Below, piece after piece: positions 45,527 through 53,001 of a stretch of 64,000 nucleotides of DNA; position 1 is the stretch's first letter, and every line of letters begins with the position of its first letter. The notes under the pieces are model-generated. The model made no database searches and was not told the DNA's origin. It saw nothing but the letters and a program-made list of their open reading frames with translations. The position numbers were made by a program, and so were the translations under genes. Origin of the DNA: Brachybacterium avium (GTDB lineage: Bacteria; Actinomycetota; Actinomycetes; Actinomycetales; Dermabacteraceae). Location: positions 1 to 64,000 of the forward strand of contig NZ_CP022316.1 of the NCBI RefSeq assembly GCF_002216795.1, in the 5' to 3' direction.

Positions 45527-46786
45527 TTGGACACCACCATCTTCGAGCAGCACGAGTCCGAGATCCGCGGCTACTGCCGTGCGTATCCCACGGTGTTCGC
45601 CTCCGCCTCCAATGCGCGACAGGTCGATGAGGAGGGCACGAGCTACATCGACTTCTTCGCCGGCGCCGGAGTCCTGAACTTCGGACACAACAACCCGGCG
45701 ATGAAGGAGGCGATGATCGATTTCCTCCAGGCGGACGGCGTGGCGCACAGCCTGGACACCTACACCACCACCAAGCGCGACTTCATCGCGAAGTTCCACG
45801 AGGTGATCCTCGCGCCGCGCGGCATGAACCACAAGATGCAGTTCATGGGGCCGACGGGCTCCAACGCGATCGAGGCCGCGCTCAAGCTCGCGCGACTGGC
45901 CACCGGGCGGCGCGAGGTCGTCGCCTTCAGCCACGGCTTCCACGGCATGACCCTCGGTTCCCTCGCGGCGACCGCGAACCAGGCCTTCCGCCAGTGGGCC
46001 GGGGTGCCGTTGACGGACGTCGTGCGCCTGCCCTTCGAGACCGCTCCCGGAGGCAGTACCGGGATCGCCGACTACCGGGCCGCGCTGCAGGACCCCTCGA
46101 GCGGGGTCACCCCTCCTGCGGCCTTCCTCGTCGAGCCGGTCCAGGCCGAGGGCGGGGTCAACGTCGCCAGCCGCGAGTGGCTGCACGAGATCCAGGACCT
46201 CGCGCGGGAGGTGGGCGCGCTGTTCATCATCGATGACATCCAGGCCGCCGTCGGCCGCACCGGCGGGTACTTCTCGTTCGACGGGATGGATCTGGACCCG
46301 GACATCATCGCCCTGGCCAAGGGGCTCGGCGGCTTCGGCACCCCGATCGCGATGACTCTGAACAAGCCGGAGGTCGATGCCCACTGGTCGCCCGGCGCCC
46401 ACACCGGCACCTTCCGCGGGCAGGGGCTGTCCTTCGTCGCGGGCACCGTGGCGCTGGACTACTTCACCGACGAGGCGTTCCTCGCCGACGTGCTCGCCAA
46501 GGGCGAGACCATGCGCGAGGCACTGGAGGCCATCGCTGCGAAGCACTCGGAGCGGGGCTGGGAGGTCCGCGGCCGCGGCATGATGCAGGCGCTGGACACG
46601 GGGGACGGCGCGTTCGCCAAGCGGATCCAGCAGGAGTGCTTCGAGCGGGGCCTGCTGGTCGGCCCGTGCGGCAGCGGGGGGCGGGTGATCAAGCTGATCC
46701 CGCCGCTGACGATCCCGGAGGAGGACCTGAGGGACGGCCTCGGCCTGCTCGCACAGGCCATCGACGCCGCTGCGGGAGCCCCCTGA
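45527..46786 (+). CDS. Class III aminotransferase, EctB-like (diaminobutyrate-2-oxoglutarate type)
   Basis: A PLP-dependent class III aminotransferase of 419 residues, closest in pattern to diaminobutyrate:2-oxoglutarate aminotransferases (EctB/DoeD). Typical segments are DTTIFEQHESEIRGYCRAYP, IDFFAGAGVLNFGHNNP, PTGSNAIEAALKLAR, FSHGFHGMTLG, FIIDDIQAAVGRTG and ALAKGLGGFGTPIAM with the PLP lysine. The TTG at 45527 is preferred: GGGAGG lies six bases upstream and EctB proteins start at this point; an ATG at 45473 lies in the -10 box. Ectoine synthesis genes ectA and ectC are absent, so a catabolic role is more likely. Confidence 0.85.
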   Translation: MDTTIFEQHESEIRGYCRAYPTVFASASNARQVDEEGTSYIDFFAGAGVLNFGHNNPAMKEAMIDFLQADGVAHSLDTYTTTKRDFIAKFHEVILAPRGMNHKMQFMGPTGSNAIEAALKLARLATGRREVVAFSHGFHGMTLGSLAATANQAFRQWAGVPLTDVVRLPFETAPGGSTGIADYRAALQDPSSGVTPPAAFLVEPVQAEGGVNVASREWLHEIQDLAREVGALFIIDDIQAAVGRTGGYFSFDGMDLDPDIIALAKGLGGFGTPIAMTLNKPEVDAHWSPGAHTGTFRGQGLSFVAGTVALDYFTDEAFLADVLAKGETMREALEAIAAKHSERGWEVRGRGMMQALDTGDGAFAKRIQQECFERGLLVGPCGSGGRVIKLIPPLTIPEEDLRDGLGLLAQAIDAAAGAP

Positions 46787-47994
46787 TGCGCCTGCGGTCC
46801 GATATGACCTTCGCGCCCGAGGAGTACCAGCGGAGGATCGCGGAGCTGCGGGAGCGGATGGCCGAGCGGGAGCTGGACGCGGTGATCATCACCGATCCCG
46901 AGAATCTGATGTACCTCACGGACTATCAGACCACGGGATACTCGTTCTTCCAGGCGCTGGTCGTGCCGCTGGAGGCCGACTCGGTGATGATCACCCGTGC
47001 GCTCGAGGAGTCCAATGTGATCGCCCGGACCTGGGTGGAGAACTCCCGCCCGTATCCGGACGACGGCGACGCGATCCTCGAGCTGGTCAGCACCCTGCGC
47101 GACCTGCGGCTGGGGGACTCCCGGGTGGGGTATGAGCGCAACAGCTACTACTTCCCCGCCTACCAGCAGGATCGCATCCACGACGCCTTCGGAGAGGGCC
47201 TGGTGGACTGCTTCGGGATCGTCGAGGAGGGGCGGATCCGCAAGTCCCCTGCCGAGATCGAGGTGATGCAGCTCGCCGCCTACGCCGGGGAGGCGGGAAT
47301 GGCGGCCGGCCTGCACACTGCGATGGCCGGCGCGACCGAGAACGATGTGGCCGCCGCCATCACCTCGGCGATGTTCCGGGCCGGCGGGGAGTTCCCGGCG
47401 GTCCTGCCCTATGTCGCCTCCGGGCCCCGGTCGATGATCGGCCACTCCACCTGGGAAGGGCGCATGATCAGGCCCGGAGAGCACGTGTTCCTCGAGGTCG
47501 GCGGGTGCTACCGCAGATACCACACGGCCATGATGCGCACCGTGGTCAACGGGGCGCTCTCGGACTCGATGCACTCCGCGCAGGAGCTGATGAAGCAGAC
47601 GCTGGCGGAGCTGCGGGCCCTGATGAAGCCGGGGGTGACCATCTCCGAGATCGCCGAGCTGACCCGCTCCCGCATCGAGAGCAACGAGGTGGGGGCGAAG
47701 CTGGTCACTCGCGCCGGCTACTCGATCGGGATCGCCTTCCCGCCGTCCTGGGACGAGGGCTACATCGTCTCCCTGCTGGAGGGCGACGAACGAGAGCTCG
47801 AGGAGGGCATGACCTTCCATCTGCTGCCGTGGATGTGGGGGGTGGACGGGGACAAGACCGTCGGCATCTCCGACACCGTGCACATCACGAAGGACGGCTG
47901 CGAATCGTTCTTCACCCTGCCGGCGGACTTCACCGTCCACGAGAGCTCCGCCCGCTCGGTCCCCACCGGCGCCGTCTTCGCGCCGCGCTTCTGA
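46786..47994 (+). CDS. M24-family hydrolase, creatinase/ectoine hydrolase (DoeA)-like
   Basis: A 402-residue pita-bread protein of the M24 family, with an N-terminal creatinase-type domain (~1-150) and a C-terminal catalytic fold. At the places where metallopeptidases have their first two metal-binding aspartates, this protein reads FLEVGGCYRRYHTAMMRT, so the metal site is not conserved. That puts it with creatinase- and ectoine hydrolase (DoeA/EutD)-like enzymes that cleave C-N bonds in small molecules. The start overlaps the aminotransferase stop (TGATG). With the flanking genes it suggests opening of an amide or ring before transamination. The substrate is unproven. Confidence 0.8.
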   Translation: MRLRSDMTFAPEEYQRRIAELRERMAERELDAVIITDPENLMYLTDYQTTGYSFFQALVVPLEADSVMITRALEESNVIARTWVENSRPYPDDGDAILELVSTLRDLRLGDSRVGYERNSYYFPAYQQDRIHDAFGEGLVDCFGIVEEGRIRKSPAEIEVMQLAAYAGEAGMAAGLHTAMAGATENDVAAAITSAMFRAGGEFPAVLPYVASGPRSMIGHSTWEGRMIRPGEHVFLEVGGCYRRYHTAMMRTVVNGALSDSMHSAQELMKQTLAELRALMKPGVTISEIAELTRSRIESNEVGAKLVTRAGYSIGIAFPPSWDEGYIVSLLEGDERELEEGMTFHLLPWMWGVDGDKTVGISDTVHITKDGCESFFTLPADFTVHESSARSVPTGAVFAPRF

Positions 47995-48019
47995 GAGCTT
48001 CTGAGAGGAGCAGCCCCCT

Positions 48020-49396
48020 ATGGCCATGCTGACTGCCATCGATCCCACCACCGGACGCGTCGTGCGCGAGGTGCCCGCCGCGACTCCGGCGGAGATCACT
48101 GCGCTGATCGACCGTTCCCAGTCCGCCTACGCCTCCTGGAAGGACACCACCCTCGCCGAGCGCGCGGACGTCCTGCGCCGGGTCGCGGCCTATCTGCGCG
48201 AGCACACCGAGGAGCTCGCACCCCTGATGACCGAGGAGATGGGCAAGCCCATCGGGGAGGCGCGCGGGGAAGTCGCGAAATCGGCGTGGGCCGCCGAGCA
48301 CTACGCCGAGTTCGGCCCCGAATACCTCGCCGACGAGCACCTGGACTCGGATGCGACTTCGTCGTACGTGCAGTACCTGCCGCTGGGGCCGGTGCTGGGG
48401 ATCCTGCCGTGGAACGCCCCGTTCTGGGTCGCATTCCGCTTCTGCGCCCCAGCGCTGATGGCCGGGAACACCTGCATCATGAAGCACGACCCCCACGTGC
48501 CGGGATGCGCCGCCGCGCTCGAGGAGGTGTTCCGCAAGGCCGGTGCCCCCGACGGCGTGTTCCAGACCCTGCTGGCGCAGACCGAGGATGTCGAGCAGGC
48601 GATCCGTGATCCCCGTGTCCAGGCGGTCTCCTTCACCGGCTCCGACCGGGCAGGGGCGACGGTCGCCTCGATCGCCGCGAGCGAGATCAAGCCCGCGGTG
48701 CTCGAGCTCGGCGGCTCCGACCCCTGCATCGTGCTGGCCGATGCGGACCTCGCCAAGGCCGCGGAGGTCTCGGCGCTCTCGCGCATCATCAACGCCGGCC
48801 AGTCCTGCATCGCCGCGAAGCGGATGATCGTGGAGCGCTCCGTGCACGATGAGTTCGTGGAGCTGCTCGCCGCACAGCTGCGGGACCTGGTGGTCGGTGA
48901 TCCCCGCGATCCGGCCACGAAGGTGGGACCGATCGCCCGCGAGCAGCTGCGCGAGGGCCTCCATCGACAGGTCACCGCCAGTGTCGAGGCCGGCGCCACT
49001 CTGGTGCTCGGCGGCGAGCTGCCGGCGGGGGAGGGCTTCTTCTATCCCGTCACGCTGCTGACCGGGGTGCAGCCGGGGATGACCGTCTGCGCGGAGGAGA
49101 CCTTCGGGCCGATCGCGGTGGTGATCGCCGCCGACGATGCCGAGCACGCGCTCGCCCTCGCCAACGACACCCCCTATGGCCTCGGCGCCGCGATCTGGAC
49201 CGAGACCGAGCGCGGCGTCGCGATGGCGCGCCGGATCGAGGCGGGACAGGTCTCGGTCAACGGGATCGTGAAGTCCGATCCGCGGCTGCCCTCCGGGGGG
49301 ATCAAGCGCTCCGGCTACGGCCGCGAGCTCGGCCCCCACGGCATCCGCGAGTTCACCAACGCCCAGCAGGTCTGGGTGGGGCCGGTGAGAGCCTGA
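48020..49396 (+). CDS. NAD(P)-dependent aldehyde dehydrogenase (succinate-semialdehyde type)
   Basis: A 458-residue aldehyde dehydrogenase of the SSADH/Sad subgroup. The cofactor and active-site segments are ILPWNAPFWVAFRFCAPALM, FTGSDRAGATVAS, LELGGSDPCIV with the general-base glutamate and NAGQSCIAAKRMIVE with the catalytic cysteine. EETFGPIAVV closes the set. ATG 48020 follows GAGAGGAG. It lies 25 bases behind the M24 gene. In context it could oxidise the semialdehyde made by the EctB-like transaminase, for example aspartate or succinate semialdehyde. Confidence 0.88.
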   Translation: MAMLTAIDPTTGRVVREVPAATPAEITALIDRSQSAYASWKDTTLAERADVLRRVAAYLREHTEELAPLMTEEMGKPIGEARGEVAKSAWAAEHYAEFGPEYLADEHLDSDATSSYVQYLPLGPVLGILPWNAPFWVAFRFCAPALMAGNTCIMKHDPHVPGCAAALEEVFRKAGAPDGVFQTLLAQTEDVEQAIRDPRVQAVSFTGSDRAGATVASIAASEIKPAVLELGGSDPCIVLADADLAKAAEVSALSRIINAGQSCIAAKRMIVERSVHDEFVELLAAQLRDLVVGDPRDPATKVGPIAREQLREGLHRQVTASVEAGATLVLGGELPAGEGFFYPVTLLTGVQPGMTVCAEETFGPIAVVIAADDAEHALALANDTPYGLGAAIWTETERGVAMARRIEAGQVSVNGIVKSDPRLPSGGIKRSGYGRELGPHGIREFTNAQQVWVGPVRA

Positions 49397-49409
49397 CCTC
49401 CGAGATATC

Positions 49410-49437
49410 TTGACGTCAAACTATTTAGGTGTAGAGT
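49410..49437 (+). promoter_or_regulatory. Promoter of the prpD-comA-like unit
   Basis: TTGACG (49410-49415), a 16-base spacer and TAGAGT (49432-49437) make one of the best sigma-70-type promoters in the window. The start point would fall near 49444. Confidence 0.7.
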
Positions 49438-49443
49438 CATGAG

Positions 49444-49462
49444 TAAGGAAAGGCTCACCTAA
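49444..49462. promoter_or_regulatory. DtxR/IdeR-type iron box overlapping the transcription start
   Basis: The 19 bases TAAGGAAAGGCTCACCTAA match the consensus TWAGGTWAGSCTWACCTWA at 17 positions. The site begins at the predicted start point, where a bound metal-loaded repressor would block transcription. An extra half-site TTAGGTG lies in the promoter spacer. Confidence 0.65.
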
Positions 49463-49480
49463 GTAGGGAGATGATGGGCG

Positions 49481-50866
49481 ATGACTCGCGTCCATGAACT
49501 GGCAGAATTCGTCTACGAGAGCAGCTATGAGCAGCTCAGCGGGGCGGCGGCGGAGCAGCTGCGGATCCGGGTGCTGGATACGATCGGCGTCGCGATCGCC
49601 GCGCAGGCCGCCGCCCCGATGAGGGCGATCCGCTCCCTGCTGGCCGACCTCGGCGGGCGGGAGGATGCGACCTTCATCGGCGGCGGCCGCGGTCCGATCG
49701 ACCGGGTGGCCTTCTACAACGGGGCCCTGAGCCGCTACCTCGACTTCATGGACTCCTATCTCGCGGCAGGGGAGACCAACCACCCCTCCGACAACCTGGG
49801 CGCTGTGCTGGCCGCCGCCGAGTCCGTCGATGCCTCCGGCGCGGACCTCCTCGCCGCTCTCGCGGTCTGCTACCAGGTCCAGACCAGGCTGTCCGACGTC
49901 GCCCCGGTGCGTGCTCGCGGCTTCGACCACACGGTGCAGGGAGCATATGCCGCGGCTGCGGGGGTCTCCCGCGCCCTCGGGCTCGACCTGGACCAGACGC
50001 AGCAGGCCATCTCGATCTCCGGCACCGCGAACAACGCCCTGCGGGTCACCCGGACGGGAGACCTCTCCCACTGGAAGGGCCTCGCGTACCCGAACATGGC
50101 CAAGGAGGCGACCTTCGCAGCGCTGCTGGCGCAGCGGGGCCTGACCGGTCCGGCAGAGGTGTTCGAGGGCAACAAGGGCCTGCAGGAGACCATCACCGGG
50201 CCCTTCGAGATCGACTGGTCGCGCGAGGATCTCGAGAAGGTGCGCGAGACGATCGTGAAGAAGCACAACTCCGAGATCCACTCCCAGACCGCCTTGGACG
50301 CCGCCCTCGAGGTGCGCCTCCAGGACGGATTCCTCGCCCGCGCCATCGACCGGGTGGAACTGAGGACCTTCGACGTGGCCCACTCCATCATCGGCGGCGG
50401 TGAGGAAGGGGACAAGCGCTCCATCCGCACCAAGGAGGAGGCCGACCACTCGCTGCCGTGGCTGCTCGCCGTGGCGCTGCTGGACGGCCAGGTCGAGCCG
50501 GAGCAGTATCACCACGAACGGATCATCGCCGACGACGTGCAGGACCTGATGCGCCGTGTCCACATCACCCCGGACGCCGGCTACTCCGCCCGCTTCCCGC
50601 GCGAGATGGTCGCCGATCTGACGGTGACCCTCGCCGACGGCACCGTGCTGACCGCTTTCGAGACCGCCTACGAGGGCTTCCACACCGATCCGCTGGACTG
50701 GGACGGGGCGCTGCGCAAGTACCGCCGCCTCGCCCTGCCGGTCGTAGGGCCCGAGGTGACCGAGGAGATCGCGGGCATCGTCCGCGAGCTCGAGCGCCAC
50801 CCTGTACGGCGCCTGACCGACGCGCTCTCGCGCGCCGGGTCCACCCATGGAGAGGAATCATCATGA
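49481..50866 (+). CDS. MmgE/PrpD family protein
   Basis: A 461-residue protein of the MmgE/PrpD family, whose members include metal-free 2-methylcitrate dehydratases and cis-aconitate decarboxylases. Typical regions are RVLDTIGVAIAAQAAAPM near the N-terminus, NGALSRYLDFMDSYLAAGET with the family's Asp-rich site followed by NHPSDN, and KGLAYPNMAKEATFAALLAQ. ATG 49481 is ten bases from AGGGAG; two other ATGs lie just upstream. It is the first gene under an iron-box promoter. No other methylcitrate-cycle genes are nearby, so a propionate role is doubtful. Confidence 0.88.
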   Translation: MTRVHELAEFVYESSYEQLSGAAAEQLRIRVLDTIGVAIAAQAAAPMRAIRSLLADLGGREDATFIGGGRGPIDRVAFYNGALSRYLDFMDSYLAAGETNHPSDNLGAVLAAAESVDASGADLLAALAVCYQVQTRLSDVAPVRARGFDHTVQGAYAAAAGVSRALGLDLDQTQQAISISGTANNALRVTRTGDLSHWKGLAYPNMAKEATFAALLAQRGLTGPAEVFEGNKGLQETITGPFEIDWSREDLEKVRETIVKKHNSEIHSQTALDAALEVRLQDGFLARAIDRVELRTFDVAHSIIGGGEEGDKRSIRTKEEADHSLPWLLAVALLDGQVEPEQYHHERIIADDVQDLMRRVHITPDAGYSARFPREMVADLTVTLADGTVLTAFETAYEGFHTDPLDWDGALRKYRRLALPVVGPEVTEEIAGIVRELERHPVRRLTDALSRAGSTHGEESS

Positions 50867-51708
50867 CCACCCAGAGCACTTCTGCCCATGACGTCAGCTT
50901 CGACTTCGTGCCCCGCGCACATCGTCCGCTGAAGCCCCGCTCCCACGGGCTGACCGAGATCCGCGCCCCGTACTACTCCACCTTCGGCACCCGCCACCTG
51001 CAGGATGTCTTCGACGTCGCCGGGCAGTGGGTCGACGGCATCAAATGGGCGGGCGGCTCCTTCGCACTGGTCCCCAGGGAGCAGGTCCGGGCTTTCAGCG
51101 ACATCGCCCACGAGCACGGCGCCTATGTCTCCTCCGGCGGATGGATCGAGACGGTGCTGCGCTACGGCGAGGACGCCGTGGACGCCTACCTGCGCGAGGC
51201 CAAGGAGGTCGGCTTCGACACCATCGAGATCTCTACCGGCTTCATCATGCTGCCCACCTCCGGGCTGCTGCGGCTGGTCGAGAGGGTGACGGCGGCCGGT
51301 CTGAAGGCCAAGCCCGAGCTCGGCATCCAGATCGGTTCCGGCGGGGACTCCGGTGAGGCCGAGCTGGCCGCCGAGGGTGCCAAGGACGTCGGTGACCTGA
51401 TCGAGCGCGCGAACCGCACGCTCGAGGCGGGCGCCGACATCGTGATGATCGAGTCCGAGGGCATCACCGAGAACGTCACCGACTGGAACACCTCGGCGGT
51501 CGCGTCGATCATCAACGGCGTCGGTCTGGAGAACGTCATGTTCGAGGCGGCCGACGGTCCCGTCTTCGAGTGGTACATCAAGCACTACGGCAATGAGGTC
51601 AACCTCTTCGTCGACCACTCGCAGATCCTGCAGCTGGAGGGCCTGCGACAGAACATCTGGGGCAACAAGAGCACCTGGGGACGGGTGATCAACCCGATGT
51701 TCAGCTGA
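50863..51708 (+). CDS. ComA-like (phosphosulfolactate synthase family) protein
   Basis: A 281-residue TIM-barrel protein resembling the ComA family, whose archaeal members add sulfite to phosphoenolpyruvate. Recognisable stretches are VDGIKWAGGSFALVPREQVR, AYLREAKEVGFDTIEISTGF and ENVMFEAADGPVFEWYIKHY, then NLFVDHSQILQLEGLRQNIWG. The N-terminal DKG-type motif reads RAPYYST, and the VGKK-type lysine region reads ELGIQIG, so residues I recall as conserved in true ComA are missing. A different reaction is likely. It overlaps the PrpD-family gene by four bases (ATGA), with GAGAGGAA upstream, so the two are co-translated. Confidence 0.75.
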   Translation: MTTQSTSAHDVSFDFVPRAHRPLKPRSHGLTEIRAPYYSTFGTRHLQDVFDVAGQWVDGIKWAGGSFALVPREQVRAFSDIAHEHGAYVSSGGWIETVLRYGEDAVDAYLREAKEVGFDTIEISTGFIMLPTSGLLRLVERVTAAGLKAKPELGIQIGSGGDSGEAELAAEGAKDVGDLIERANRTLEAGADIVMIESEGITENVTDWNTSAVASIINGVGLENVMFEAADGPVFEWYIKHYGNEVNLFVDHSQILQLEGLRQNIWGNKSTWGRVINPMFS

Positions 51709-51769
51709 TCGACGGTCGAGGACCAGGGCTCGCACCGCTCCGGGACCCGGGACGGCGCGGGCTCGCCCG

Positions 51770-52132
51770 TCAGTCCGTCGGCAGCTCCTCGGGGCTGGTC
51801 GACAGTTTCGCCACCGTGATCAGCAGCGCGGAATCCATGATCGCCACGAGCCGGTGACGCGCCTGGGGGAGGACCAGCAGGCTTCCCTGCCTCGCCTCCC
51901 AGCAGTCGTCTCCGACCCACAGCTGGACCCGACCCTCGAGCACGTAGATCGTCGCTTCGTCGAGGTTCTCCCGCTCGCCGATCTCCGCGTCCTTGAGCAG
52001 GCCCATCACGGTCTGGCGCAGCACCTTCTCGTGCCCGCCGAAGACGGTCTCGGCCGCCCGGCGCCCACCGGCGCGCTGCGCGGCCTTGATCTGCTGGCGG
52101 GCCAGGGCCTCGATCGAGATCTTCCTCTTCAT
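51770..52132 (-). CDS. Small cupin-domain protein
   Basis: A 120-residue protein with a single cupin barrel (LDEATIYVLEGRVQLWVGDD, then ARQGSLLVLPQARHRLVAI). The first ~40 residues are basic and helical (KRKISIEALARQQIKAAQRA), possibly nucleic-acid binding, but no clear helix-turn-helix is visible. It converges on the ComA-like gene and is divergent from sdhC. A sensor or regulator role for the neighbouring cluster is possible but unproven. The start at 52132 is chosen over an upstream in-frame Met because the codons before it look non-coding. Confidence 0.75.
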   Translation of the reverse strand: MKRKISIEALARQQIKAAQRAGGRRAAETVFGGHEKVLRQTVMGLLKDAEIGERENLDEATIYVLEGRVQLWVGDDCWEARQGSLLVLPQARHRLVAIMDSALLITVAKLSTSPEELPTD

Positions 52133-52272
52133 GAAGCCATCGTCGCATGCTGAGCGTGATCTTGCTCTCGCAATGCGCACAGAGGGCACAGCAGCTCTAG
52201 GTTCCGTCCGCACGCTTGCTGAAACGCGAAAACCTTGTCAGAGTGATCTGTGACACAGTGTGAGCTGAGGGG

Positions 52273-53001
52273 GTGGCGCCGATGGTGGTCCGCGCACCGG
52301 CACGTCGCCGGACCTCGATACGCGGCAGCTCTGTGCTCCTGCACGCAGTCATGGCGGCGGCCGGGATCATCATGGTGCTGTTCCTGCTGGCGCATATGTA
52401 CGGGAACCTCAAGGTCTTCTCCGGCGCGGAGGCCTTCGACAGCTATGCCGCCCACCTGCGCACGCTGGGTGAGCCGTTCCTGCCGCATGCCGGGGCGCTG
52501 TGGATCCTCCGGATCCTCCTCCTGCTCAGCGTGCTCGCCCATATCGGGGCGGCGTTCGTGCTCTGGCACCGCATGCGTGCCGCGACGGGCGGCCGCGGAA
52601 GCCGCCGCTACGCGACGAAGAAGTCCCCGCGCGGGGTCCAGCGGACGTACGCCTCGTTCACCATGCGCTGGGGCGGGATCGTGATCGGGCTCTTCGTGGT
52701 CTACCACCTCCTGCACCTGACGGTGAACGTGATCGCCCCCGGCGGCGCCTCCGACAGCCCGTACGAGCGCATGGTGGGTGGATTCTCGATCTGGTGGGTG
52801 ACCCTGTCCTACCTGATCGCCCTGCTGGCGCTCGGCCTGCATCTGCGGCACGGGGTCTGGAGCGCCTTCGCCTCCCTGGGGGTCAATACCGGCGTGCGGC
52901 GGCGCCGGCACCTGAACCTGATGGCGTACCTGGTCACGGCGGTGGTCATCCTCGGGTTCCTGCTCCCGCCGCTGGCGATCCAGTTCGGGATGGTGACGTG
53001 A
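52273..53001 (+). CDS. sdhC: Succinate dehydrogenase cytochrome b subunit
   Basis: The single large membrane anchor of a type B succinate:quinone reductase, as in Bacillus and many actinobacteria. The 242 residues form five hydrophobic helices. Candidate heme-ligand histidines lie in [27 protein letters not shown] and [11 protein letters not shown] 52273 and ATG 52282 are both possible starts. It heads the sdhCAB operon; the stop touches the sdhA start. The upstream gap contains CTGTGACACAG, a short palindrome of unknown meaning. Confidence 0.88.
   Translation: MAPMVVRAPARRRTSIRGSSVLLHAVMAAAGIIMVLFLLAHMYGNLKVFSGAEAFDSYAAHLRTLGEPFLPHAGALWILRILLLLSVLAHIGAAFVLWHRMRAATGGRGSRRYATKKSPRGVQRTYASFTMRWGGIVIGLFVVYHLLHLTVNVIAPGGASDSPYERMVGGFSIWWVTLSYLIALLALGLHLRHGVWSAFASLGVNTGVRRRRHLNLMAYLVTAVVILGFLLPPLAIQFGMVT

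Noticed and set aside
45527-46786. Ectoine biosynthesis gene ectB
   Set aside because: No ectA or ectC is nearby, while hydrolase and dehydrogenase genes follow, so a catabolic transaminase is more likely.
52245-52262. CRP-like palindrome CTGTGACACAG upstream of sdhC
   Set aside because: The arms are only five bases with the wrong spacing for the TGTGA-N6-TCACA consensus; not enough to claim a site.
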